Position numbers and translations under genes: made by a program. The notes beneath the pieces are model-generated. The model was not told the DNA's origin. It did not search any database and saw only the letters and a list, made by a program, of their open reading frames with translations. Positions 52,035 through 60,302 of a stretch of 64,000 nt of DNA are shown in pieces (within the stretch, counting starts at the first letter, position 1; every line of letters begins with the position of its first letter). The DNA is from Candidatus Kuenenia stuttgartensis (GTDB lineage: Bacteria > Planctomycetota > Planctomycetia > Gemmatales > Gemmataceae): NCBI GenBank assembly GCA_945875585.1, contig CAMCLK010000023.1, positions 1-64,000 on the forward strand, given 5' to 3'.

Positions 52035-54800
52035 TTATGCTGCCCGGGCCCAAGTTGCTCGGGCAGTTTCATTTTCGGAATCAGTGGTTTGAGTTGCCGG
52101 TTTGGTGGATCGGCGCATTGCAGCCATGCTGTTCAGAATCTGCGGAAGCAGTGTCAGCGCGGTGATCAAGCTACCGCTGACGCCAAGAGCAAGAATGGCG
52201 CCCAGTCCAGCTAGGCCACGGTGGTGGCTGATCATCAAAGCTCCGAATCCAATAATGGTAGTTAACCCAGCTACAAGTATTCCGCGAGAGGTGCCCGTAT
52301 CGATCTGGTAGGTGGCCCCGCTTATGCGTCGGGCGCGCCAGTCATGAATCACATGAACACCGTTATCGACACCCACACCAACAATCAGGGGTAGGGCGAT
52401 CATGTTGGCTGGGTTCAGCGGCCACCCCAGCCATCCAAACGCACCCAAGCTGGTAGCCACCCCCACGGTGAGTGGTATCAGAGCTAACAGAACATCCATA
52501 AAGTGTTGCAAGTCGAACAGCAAAATAATGACGATAGCGGCGAGCGCCAACAAACCGGCGCGAATGAATCCCCATTGCATGCCGATGAGGCCTTCCCAAG
52601 TGGTGTAAGGCTTGCCTGTGGCCTCGGGAGCAACGGAAGAAACGGCGTGGATAAATTGTTCGAGGTGATGCGATTCCCATAGCGGTTGGCGGGCAAATAC
52701 CCGCAACAGATACTGTCCATCGGCATCGGTATGTCGTTCGCGGAGTGATTGCGGAATATCGTTGAGCGTGATTGGGCGAATCGAAGACATGGCTTTTAGT
52801 TCGTGCAGTTGTTGGAGCAGGCCTTCCGCAAGAGTGTTATCGAATTGTGCCAGCAGTGGCGTGGCTTGTTCTTTCAAGCGGTCGAGTTCGCCACGCAACC
52901 CTTTTGCAGAGGTGATGATCCGGCTGAGATACGGTTCATCCGGTGGCGGACCGGCTATTAATGCTGTGAGGAGCAGATCTATTTCGCGCCCTAGTTGTTC
53001 CGGGTTGGGGCGAGGGTGCTGGAAGTGAGTGTTTCTGGAAGGAAGTCGTTCGAGTAGCCGAGCTATTTCTCCGATGGCTGCAATGCTTGAGCTTTGCCCT
53101 TCTGAAGTGAGTGAAGCCACTTCGGTGACCATGGAGACTTCTGGCAGTCGGGCCAGTTGTTCTTTGCACGCGATGGCTTCGTCGCGGGAATTGGCCCACA
53201 CCAAGGCGTGCCATGAGGCGCCTGGGGTAGCTTCCAACAAACGGTGCTCCCATACCACACTGGGCAGTGTCGGCGACTGGAGATGAAGCAGATTGTGATC
53301 GTATTTAAGCCATACTGTTCCCAGACCACATAACAGTGCCAAGGCCGCAATGGATAGTGCCATGCGAAAATCCAGAGGCAAGCGTTGAACTGAAACAGGG
53401 GAAGGGCGCGCGCTAGGTTGTGGCTTTAGAAGTGTTAGCAATGCTGGAACCAGTGCCAGAGCAGCACCAGCACAGAACAATAGTCCCGATCCAGCGATCC
53501 AGCCGAGTTCTGCCACGGCCTGAAAATCAGAAAGCATGGCGGCCATAAACGCGAGAGCCGAGGTTAGGGCGGCTGTCGCCACGCTACCACCAAGCGAGCG
53601 TGCCGTGGCTTCAAGGGCTTGCCCATGATTGTCTTGGATAGAGCATTCGGCTAGGTATCGGCTGACATAAAGGACCGAATAATCACCCATACCAATAAGC
53701 ATGACTGCAAATGTGGCTGAAAGAAGGTTGAGGTGGCCAACTGTGAGGGCAGCCCAACCGAGTGCCATGACGGTGCCCAGCAACAAGGGCACAGCACTGA
53801 TGACAGGTGCCCGCCACGTGCGGAAGACCACAACATAAAGGACGAGGACACCAACAAATGCCAGCCAGCTGGATCGGGTGGTGTCGCCCTGAGAAGCCTC
53901 CATTTCGTCGTGTTCCAGAACTGGCAGGCCGGTGACCCCCATTTCCAGATTTTTGTGGTGGCGTTCCACTTCAGACACCAAAGATCTGAGACGATCTACA
54001 GAAGCTTTGTTGGCGTTGAGAGGATTCGCTGGATCTGTAACGGGACTTATCAGAATAAAAGCTAGCCGGCCGCCTGGAGCCATCAACAGGCCTGCCTTGT
54101 GTAATCGAGCGGCCTGTGGGTCGTTTTCCACGGCTGGCCATGGCGAGCCCGCCACGATTCCCGAAGCCAAAGCTCCCCGGGCCTGATCGAGGATGTGGGC
54201 AAACCCATCCAGTACAGCAGCATTTGTTTCAGCGCCGGGTTTTTGCGTGGCTTTGTCGCGTCGTGCAAGGTCGGCCTCCCCGTTGAGTCCCTTGATGCGC
54301 ATGCGTGTTTCGTAGACAAAATTTTGTAATGTGAAGAGGTTCCAAGCCAAAGGTAATTCCAGCAATGGGCGCATGGAACGCACTTGGCCAAGAATGGCAT
54401 TGAGTCGATCTGGTGGGCAAAGCTGAAGTGCCCTGTCTGCCAGAGGGGTGAGGTCGGCTTCGTGCCAGATGCGTTGGAATCGGGCGGGTTCGTTGCGTAG
54501 TTGGGCTACTAAATTATCGATGGCGGGCCGCATGGCTTCTTCGGAACTGCCTGCCACAACCACAACCATGTCATCTTCGGTGCCCACTCTGGCAAGGTGG
54601 TCTTTCCAGCGGCGTTGGACTTCCTTGGAGGGCGAGATCATATCGTCGCGGCTGGTGAGAAAGCGAAGATTGGTGCAGGCAAACGCTACGCAGGTGATGG
54701 CCAATACAGCGCCGCAAACCAGAACCAAACGCGGACGCGCAGAGCCTAAACGGGCCAATGCGAGGGCAAGGTTGCCGAGAATTGAGTTCGAATCCGCCAT
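52035..54800 (-). CDS. MMPL/RND-family exporter
   Basis: 921 residues with the RND plan: one N-terminal TM (RLVLVCGAVLAITCVAFACT), a large extracytoplasmic domain, a TM cluster (TRSSWLAFVGVLVLYVVVFR, LNLLSATFAVMLIGMGDYSV, VATAALTSALAFMAAMLSDF), a second TM at about 480, a second external domain and a final TM cluster (GLLALAAIVIILLFDLQHFM, NPANMIALPLIVGVGVDNGV). GMGDYSVLYVSRY and GVGVDNGVHVIHDWR correspond to the paired TM4/TM10 motifs. It resembles the hopanoid-associated (HpnN) and MMPL lipid exporters; substrate unknown. ATG 54800 is chosen over an ATG 12 codons upstream. Confidence 0.93.
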   Translation of the reverse strand: MADSNSILGNLALALARLGSARPRLVLVCGAVLAITCVAFACTNLRFLTSRDDMISPSKEVQRRWKDHLARVGTEDDMVVVVAGSSEEAMRPAIDNLVAQLRNEPARFQRIWHEADLTPLADRALQLCPPDRLNAILGQVRSMRPLLELPLAWNLFTLQNFVYETRMRIKGLNGEADLARRDKATQKPGAETNAAVLDGFAHILDQARGALASGIVAGSPWPAVENDPQAARLHKAGLLMAPGGRLAFILISPVTDPANPLNANKASVDRLRSLVSEVERHHKNLEMGVTGLPVLEHDEMEASQGDTTRSSWLAFVGVLVLYVVVFRTWRAPVISAVPLLLGTVMALGWAALTVGHLNLLSATFAVMLIGMGDYSVLYVSRYLAECSIQDNHGQALEATARSLGGSVATAALTSALAFMAAMLSDFQAVAELGWIAGSGLLFCAGAALALVPALLTLLKPQPSARPSPVSVQRLPLDFRMALSIAALALLCGLGTVWLKYDHNLLHLQSPTLPSVVWEHRLLEATPGASWHALVWANSRDEAIACKEQLARLPEVSMVTEVASLTSEGQSSSIAAIGEIARLLERLPSRNTHFQHPRPNPEQLGREIDLLLTALIAGPPPDEPYLSRIITSAKGLRGELDRLKEQATPLLAQFDNTLAEGLLQQLHELKAMSSIRPITLNDIPQSLRERHTDADGQYLLRVFARQPLWESHHLEQFIHAVSSVAPEATGKPYTTWEGLIGMQWGFIRAGLLALAAIVIILLFDLQHFMDVLLALIPLTVGVATSLGAFGWLGWPLNPANMIALPLIVGVGVDNGVHVIHDWRARRISGATYQIDTGTSRGILVAGLTTIIGFGALMISHHRGLAGLGAILALGVSGSLITALTLLPQILNSMAAMRRSTKPATQTTDSENETARATWARAA
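52040..52070. terminator. Hairpin between convergent genes
   Basis: CTGCCCG and CGGGCAG pair around a 13-base loop, followed by TTTCATTTT on the plus strand. It lies just after the exported protein gene stop at 52016 and overlaps the final codons of the RND gene, so it probably ends the plus-strand transcript. Confidence 0.6.
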
Positions 54801-54980
54801 GCCTGCGAGTTTCCAGAGAATGCCAGATGCCACCAAAGGGCCGACTTATAGAGGGGATGCGTGACGGAAGCAAGCGAGGCCGAAGTGAGGTTTATGCTTG
54901 CGTTGATCAAACGATTTCATGAGAATAACGGACATTGTTCTCATGAATGTGTGCCTTTTCACTCCAGGGGATGGGCCGTT

Positions 54981-56132
54981 ATGTGCAGAAACTGTCTGAT
55001 GGCTTTGGCTTGTGTTGCTGCTTTGGTTGCGGCGCGCGCTGATGGATTCCAGCAATCGAAGCCCATGCCAGTTGTTCCGAAACCAGACGCCCCTGAGAGT
55101 CCGATAGCCAAGACACTGAAAGCCATGAGGTTGAAGTTCCAGAAAGACCAAATGGAAGTGCTTGAACGCTACAAGGCAGAGACAGACGAAGCAGCCAAGG
55201 CGCGGATTCTGAAAGACATGCCTTCCCGCGCCCCACTTGCGGCACGTGCATTAGCGATGGCAAAAAACGCTCCGGAAGACCCCTCTGCGTTTGATGCACT
55301 TTTGATGGCTGCCCAGATGTCGACCCCGGGTTCCCCGGAGGCGATCCAGTCTCGAGACATGCTTATCAAGCTGCACTCCGCAAACCCGAAGCTTGGCCAG
55401 GTGATCGATGCTTTGGCATTGTCGGGAAGCGAAGGTCGCGCCATGTGTCAGGCGATTATCGACAACACCGAAGTGCCCCGCGAATCGCGTGCCCGTGCCC
55501 TACTGGCTTTGGGAAAAAGCTGGCAGAGGCAAACCACGGCGCCAGGTGCTGCTATAGAAGCCGTCAATCGCGCTGAGGCCAATGCCGATAAGGCCTATTC
55601 CCGCATTGTCGCGGAATTCGCAGATGTGAAAGATGCGCGTGGCCAATTGTTGGTCAAGCAGGCCGAATCGGCTCTGTTCGAAATCCGCAATTTGGGTATT
55701 GGAAAAACTCCACCAGATGCGGCGTGCAAAAAGCTCGACGGCACAAACCTTGTGGCCGACGCACTTTCCCGCCACAGGGGGAAGGTGGTCGTGCTTGATA
55801 TTTGGGCCACATGGTGTGGCCCTTGCCGCGCCATGATTCCGCACGAACGCGAAATGGTTGAGCGCCTGAAGGACAAGCCCTTTGAGCTGATTTCAATATC
55901 GGGAGACGATAAAGTCGAGACTCTGACAGAGTTCCTCAAGAAGGAACCCATGCCGTGGACACACTGGTTTGCCGGCCGCGGTGGCATGATCCGCGACTGG
56001 AATGTGCAGTTTTTCCCCACCATTTATGTGATCGACAAGGCCGGAGTGATCCGGCACAAGGGGTTGAGAGGCGCCGAATTAGAGGCGGCTGTGAAGGTAC
56101 TCCTCGACGAGCCTCAACGCGATCCGAAGTAG
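54981..56132 (+). CDS. Exported TlpA-like thioredoxin-fold protein
   Basis: 383 residues. ATG 54981 follows GGGGATGGG and begins a signal peptide (LMALACVAALVAARADGF); a frame upstream for 40 codons is not signal-like. An alpha-helical region (about 35-255) precedes a thioredoxin/AhpC-TSA domain with WATWCGPCRAMIP (Cys279, Cys282), FELISISGDD and FFPTIYVIDKAG (cis-Pro). It likely reduces disulfides in the periplasm, for example on cytochrome maturation substrates. It lies divergently 180 bases from the RND exporter and overlaps the next gene's 3' end by 19 bases. Confidence 0.9.
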   Translation: MCRNCLMALACVAALVAARADGFQQSKPMPVVPKPDAPESPIAKTLKAMRLKFQKDQMEVLERYKAETDEAAKARILKDMPSRAPLAARALAMAKNAPEDPSAFDALLMAAQMSTPGSPEAIQSRDMLIKLHSANPKLGQVIDALALSGSEGRAMCQAIIDNTEVPRESRARALLALGKSWQRQTTAPGAAIEAVNRAEANADKAYSRIVAEFADVKDARGQLLVKQAESALFEIRNLGIGKTPPDAACKKLDGTNLVADALSRHRGKVVVLDIWATWCGPCRAMIPHEREMVERLKDKPFELISISGDDKVETLTEFLKKEPMPWTHWFAGRGGMIRDWNVQFFPTIYVIDKAGVIRHKGLRGAELEAAVKVLLDEPQRDPK

Positions 56133-56734
56133 AAGAGTACTAACCAGACCGTAAGGCTGGTTGCCCATTCGGGCAGTGCTTCAGGGCCTTGGGTTAAGTG
56201 GATGGCTGCACACAGCGATACACCCGTCAGGGCGCTGATGGCTTTGGCGTCTTCCCACAGATCTCCCCACCTGCTGCCTTCGCCTATGAACAACCACGAC
56301 AAAATGGGACGGGTGATCGAACCTAACAAGAAGGCGCTGGCCAACCCCAGCACTTGAGTCGCCTTGGATTCAAGCAAGCGGCCTTCGCTGTACAGGTAAC
56401 CCCCCAACGCTGCAAACGCGACCACCAGCATCAACCGCATGCCGGGACCGTGAAATATGCTGCGGTCGTGTGCCAAAACCCCTTCGGAATCGAGTCTGGC
56501 TAACACATCGCGTGGCAGACTGACAAACCTCCGCGATGTGAAGTATCCGGCCATGGCAATGATCAGGCATTCCGACCACAGCACATTCAACGACTTGTTG
56601 GTTTCGCCTTCCTGCACGGGGCGAGTGACATCCCAGGCAACAATTCCAAGAATGATCCAGGTCAACAATGCGCGGATCGTGCCACGGGGCAGTCGTAACG
56701 GATGTCGTTCGGGATCGGTGGGAGAGTAGCTCAT
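56114..56734 (-). CDS. Hypothetical four-TM membrane protein
   Basis: 206 residues. GGAG 11 bases before the ATG. Four hydrophobic stretches (about 22-38 ALLTWIILGIVAWDV, 50-70, 98-115 MRLMLVVAFAALGGYLY, 125-150 VLGLASAFLLGSITRPILSW and 172-205). No family is recognised. It starts 22 bases after the coiled-coil VWA gene and so belongs to the four-gene operon 56114-60240. Its 3' end overlaps the convergent TlpA-like gene. Confidence 0.78.
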   Translation of the reverse strand: MSYSPTDPERHPLRLPRGTIRALLTWIILGIVAWDVTRPVQEGETNKSLNVLWSECLIIAMAGYFTSRRFVSLPRDVLARLDSEGVLAHDRSIFHGPGMRLMLVVAFAALGGYLYSEGRLLESKATQVLGLASAFLLGSITRPILSWLFIGEGSRWGDLWEDAKAISALTGVSLCAAIHLTQGPEALPEWATSLTVWLVLFYFGSR

Positions 56735-56756
56735 ATCAGGGACTCCATGGGGAATT

Positions 56757-58250
56757 TCAGGGGTTGTTCATGCCGACAAAATTGCCGTTATTTTCGCGGG
56801 CCAACGCCCATAGGAAGGCGCCAAGGTCCGGGCTTTCATAAAAGAATCCAAGTGTGTTGATGCGCACGGGAGGCAGGTTGGGGTTTTCGGCATTCCATTC
56901 GGCGCGCAGCTTGCGCCTTAGGTACTGGCCAAGGACTTCGCCCTTTTCCTGCTCGCGCAGTGATTCGCGCTGCCTTTCGGTTAATCCTTCGCCCAGATTG
57001 GGTAGCCCATCGGACAGCAGGTAAAGTGCGTCCATGCCTTGCGTCCGCAGCGTGAACGCCATGCGGAAGGCTTCGTACAGGTTGGTTCCTCCTTTAGGCC
57101 TGACGCGGGACAATGCATCAACTACAAGCGACCTGCTAGTAGCGCGGTTATAGTCGATCCAAGAACCGTCGCCCAACAACCATCTGGATGATTCGGAAAA
57201 CACAATCACCTGGAATTTTTCCAGATCGGGCAGGCTGTCGAGTACCAAACCAGCAACGCGGCCCACTTCGGCCCATTTCTCCGGGGACGCCGTGTCGGCG
57301 CGAATCAGTTCCATGCTGCCGGAGGCATCGATAGCCAACACGACCTTGCGGCCGGTCAGTTGGATCCCTGCAAAACGTGTTTCAGCAACTTGCTGAATAC
57401 GTTGCAGGCGTGTTTGCAGGTCTTTCAGGTCGCGTTCTTTTTTCTGTTGGTCCATTGCTGCCGCGGCGCCAAGCTTTTCGGCATCTTTGCGCGATGCTGT
57501 TTCTGCTACCAGAGCGGCCTCCAATACTCCCAGTCGCTTCTGGAGCATGGCCAGGTCTTTGGCGGCTTTATCTTTATCGTTGGACAGGGTTGCAGCCATG
57601 GTTTTTTGATCGGTCATCGACTTCAGGGCGGCCTGAAGAGCAGCTTCGGCTACATCGGCTCGATTCGAGGCAGCCAGTCTCTTCTTTTCCAGTTCCGCCT
57701 GAGTGACCATCAGGTCTTTGGCTGTTGCATCTTTTAGTGCCAGAAGGGTTGTCCGGTCCTTGAGTTCCTTGTCAAGCATGGCGAGACGGGCTTCCGCTTC
57801 CGCGCGTCTGGTGGCAATATCTTTGGCTTTATCGGCCTGAACCATGCGCTGTTTTTCGGTTTCTTCCAGGTCTTTGCGTGTTTTATCTAAGGCGACGCGG
57901 ACATCCATCCGTTCCTTGTCCACCGATTTCAGGCGATCTTGCAGACTGAAAAGATCCTTTCCTAGTTTCTCAAGCTCTATCTGGCGTGTCATCAACTCAC
58001 TGCCAAGGCGCGACGCCTGTTTTTCTCGGTCTGCCAGGTCGGTTCGTGTGCGTGCCAGATCTTTTTCCCGGCGTTCCTGATCTTCCGACAAGTGTGCTAG
58101 CCTGTCCTTCTGCTCCGCGATCTGTCTGGATTGCAGAGCATTTTTGTAATCGTTGAACAGCCAAAGAAGAATGACGCAACCCAGCGAACAGCAGAGCACA
58201 TCCACCATGTACAAGCCAAACACACTTGGAAGCTTGTGCCGCAGTTTCAT
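56757..58250 (-). CDS. TM / long coiled-coil / VWA protein
   Basis: 497 residues. The N-terminus (GLYMVDVLCCSLGCVILLWL, about 12-31) is a single membrane anchor that starts like the MotB/ExbD-type partner of proton channels. A long coiled coil fills about 38-290 (heptads of DLARTRTDLADREKQASRLG type). A VWA domain occupies about 300-497 with MIDAS DASGSM (308-313), and VFSESSRWLLGDGSWIDYNR and ALYLLSDGLPNLGEGLTERQ. It starts 6 bases after the previous gene stop. It is probably anchored with the coiled coil and VWA domain outside the cytoplasm, moved or tensioned by the channel encoded upstream (inference). Confidence 0.88.
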   Translation of the reverse strand: MKLRHKLPSVFGLYMVDVLCCSLGCVILLWLFNDYKNALQSRQIAEQKDRLAHLSEDQERREKDLARTRTDLADREKQASRLGSELMTRQIELEKLGKDLFSLQDRLKSVDKERMDVRVALDKTRKDLEETEKQRMVQADKAKDIATRRAEAEARLAMLDKELKDRTTLLALKDATAKDLMVTQAELEKKRLAASNRADVAEAALQAALKSMTDQKTMAATLSNDKDKAAKDLAMLQKRLGVLEAALVAETASRKDAEKLGAAAAMDQQKKERDLKDLQTRLQRIQQVAETRFAGIQLTGRKVVLAIDASGSMELIRADTASPEKWAEVGRVAGLVLDSLPDLEKFQVIVFSESSRWLLGDGSWIDYNRATSRSLVVDALSRVRPKGGTNLYEAFRMAFTLRTQGMDALYLLSDGLPNLGEGLTERQRESLREQEKGEVLGQYLRRKLRAEWNAENPNLPPVRINTLGFFYESPDLGAFLWALARENNGNFVGMNNP

Positions 58251-58256
58251 GATCTG

Positions 58257-59381
58257 CTAGGCCCCCGCCTGAATCAGGTCTGCCCGATCGGCTTCTTTTT
58301 GCGTGGGTGAGACAGGGTCGAACACGGGCGCGTCGCGCCATAGCCCTGCAGTTGCCTTTTGGCTGCGAATGGCACCGATCCACGCCAACTGTTCCATGAG
58401 AAGAGCATCTGGCAAAAGGGAACCGCCAATATTTTCATGGAGGGCATGCGCCAACCTGTCGATACCCGGCAAACGTGTGGTGGATGCCAAAACCAGCGAC
58501 TTGGCGGGCGAAGCCACAGACGGATCAGCCAGTAATTCCATTGCGGCATGTCGCATGGAAACAAGAAGCTTGGAACACCACTCGACCACCTGATCTATTG
58601 TGATATTCAAACGGACAGCCCAGCCTGTGCCTTCCAAGGACAGTGGCAGGGTTTTTAATGGGGGGCCATCTTCGTCTATCCAAGCGGAGATATGCCGCCC
58701 TAGCACTGCATCCAAGCCGGGAGTGGCACGGGGATCGCGTCGGCATGAACGCACCGTGGTATCCGCCAGACCGGCAGCAATAGCCCGGCGCCATGCAGGG
58801 TAGCCAGCATTTCGCAAGACGCGCAAAGCTTTCACCCTGCTGCGGCCCGCTGATTCCTCCACAAGGCTTAGAACCATGGCGTGTTCATCACACTCGCAAA
58901 CAAGCCCGGTAGGCGCTGCCGTTTGTTGGCGCGCTGCGGCCCAAACCGCCAGTGCCGAGGGTGCCGCCACTTTCACCTTCCACCCGCCCGATTCCACGGC
59001 ACGGGCTATTTCTGTTACTGCGGCTTCGTCCAGATAGCCCGGGGTGGTCAGGGCTACCGATGCCGCGCGCACCTGCAACCTGCGGAATGAATCCAGAACG
59101 GTGGCCAGCAACTGTGCCGGGTCTGCTTCGCGGTTGCCAAATCTGAAAAGGCGACCCGTTCCAACATGCGGCAAGAAAGCCCCGCATGCTGATTCCGGCT
59201 TTTCCAAAAGCACGTCCCAAGCTGATCGGCCTGTGAGAAGTTCACCGCGTAGGCCCACCGCCACCACAAGAGGCATGGCAGATCTGCCATGGGTATCGAG
59301 CACGGGCAGATAGCTGCCCGATGGGGAGACGCAGGCGGCGCGCGCCCGTGTGGCATCTAGATGCAGCGCCAGATCGGTCAT
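58257..59381 (-). CDS. Possible actin/Hsp70-fold protein, degenerate
   Basis: 374 residues. GGAG precedes the ATG giving MTDLALHLDATRARAACVSP. The order of blocks (LALHLDATRARAACV, VLLEKPESA, AASVALTTPGYLDEAAVTEI, APSALAVWAA, GLVCECDEHAMVLSLVEES, LVLASTTRLPGIDRLAHAL) resembles the Hsp70/actin ATPase layout, with phosphate-1, connect-1, phosphate-2 and adenosine regions. The Gly and Thr residues of the canonical loops are mostly missing, so nucleotide binding is unproven. It lies 10 bases downstream of the MotA/ExbB gene and 6 before the VWA gene. Confidence 0.75.
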   Translation of the reverse strand: MTDLALHLDATRARAACVSPSGSYLPVLDTHGRSAMPLVVAVGLRGELLTGRSAWDVLLEKPESACGAFLPHVGTGRLFRFGNREADPAQLLATVLDSFRRLQVRAASVALTTPGYLDEAAVTEIARAVESGGWKVKVAAPSALAVWAAARQQTAAPTGLVCECDEHAMVLSLVEESAGRSRVKALRVLRNAGYPAWRRAIAAGLADTTVRSCRRDPRATPGLDAVLGRHISAWIDEDGPPLKTLPLSLEGTGWAVRLNITIDQVVEWCSKLLVSMRHAAMELLADPSVASPAKSLVLASTTRLPGIDRLAHALHENIGGSLLPDALLMEQLAWIGAIRSQKATAGLWRDAPVFDPVSPTQKEADRADLIQAGA

Positions 59382-59391
59382 GTGGCTCCAT

Positions 59392-60240
59392 TCATGTGCG
59401 TGGCAGGGTTTCCCAGGGCAGGCCTGATTTTGGTCGGTCGGTAGCTTCCACTTCATATAGCCGGATTACCAGATATTCGAGACAATATTGCTGCCCATCG
59501 AGCACGACCTCTTCCTGATCGCGTTGCACGGCACTCAGCAGAAACATCAGCACAATACTGAGCCCGAGCGCCACAAGTGTGCAGTCGAAGGCCACGTTCA
59601 AGTGCCGGGTGGCTTCGCCAAGCCGTTCTCCCACAGTGTCGACATCCAGACCAGAAAGGCCCCCAAGCGACAGACTCGTGGCAAGACCACGCACCGTGCC
59701 CAGAAAACCGATGGCGGGCAGAGCCCAAGCCAGATAGTGCACCGTTGCCATGCCTGATACGTAGCGCCCAAGGTCAGTTTCAGCTTGCACACGGACCGTT
59801 TCACCCACATCGCGGCCGGAACGGCTGGCGGCAAATTTGGTGAGTGCCAGACGCAGCTGATTTCCAAGCAGACTGCTACCATGGCGCGCCATACGCTGTT
59901 CGGTGCGGCGAAGAAGGTCGAACGCATCTTCCGGCAGGATGCGAATGCCCGGATCGGTAGGAAGCCAATCGGTGGCAAAGGCACGCCTTTGGCGCCCCAC
60001 TTCGAACCAACGGGCTGCCAAGAGGAGCAGGGCCCACAGAAATGCGGCGTAGCAAATGATCTGTTCAGGGCCGAGGAGCAAGCGGGCGATGCGCTCCTGA
60101 TCCCATTTGGCGCTGCCTTCCAAGGCTTCTTGGCCGAATCGGAGATACCACAGCGGAATGCAGATCAAACCAACAACCACAACTGCCAGCAGCAGCAGAA
60201 GGCCGTCGCGGCTGGTTCGTTCGGTTCCCGTTCGTTCCAT
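59392..60240 (-). CDS. MotA/TolQ/ExbB-family proton channel
   Basis: 282 residues. ATG 60240 has GAGG 10 bases upstream and is preferred over a GTG five codons earlier. TM1 (about 14-31) LLLLAVVVVGLICIPLW, TM2 (about 60-76) ICYAAFLWALLLLAARW, then the conserved TolQ/ExbB core around TM3-TM4: VHYLAWALPAIGFLGTVRGL with the Pro-Ala-Ile-Gly-Phe-Leu-Gly-Thr-Val motif, VDTVGERLGEATRHLNVAFD and CTLVALGLSIVLMFLLSA. It is expected to form a pentameric proton channel powering a partner anchored in the wall or outer membrane. It heads the four-gene operon 56114-60240. Confidence 0.88.
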   Translation of the reverse strand: MERTGTERTSRDGLLLLLAVVVVGLICIPLWYLRFGQEALEGSAKWDQERIARLLLGPEQIICYAAFLWALLLLAARWFEVGRQRRAFATDWLPTDPGIRILPEDAFDLLRRTEQRMARHGSSLLGNQLRLALTKFAASRSGRDVGETVRVQAETDLGRYVSGMATVHYLAWALPAIGFLGTVRGLATSLSLGGLSGLDVDTVGERLGEATRHLNVAFDCTLVALGLSIVLMFLLSAVQRDQEEVVLDGQQYCLEYLVIRLYEVEATDRPKSGLPWETLPRT

Positions 60241-60302
60241 TCCATACCTCGGCACAGCAACACGAAACGTATCTCGATTGTTGGAGGGGCACTATGCGTC
60301 TG

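Noticed and set aside
56757-60240. Zorya-type phage defence system
   Set aside because: A MotA-like channel is present, but there is no OmpA-like ZorB domain and no ZorC/ZorD helicase or ZorE nuclease.
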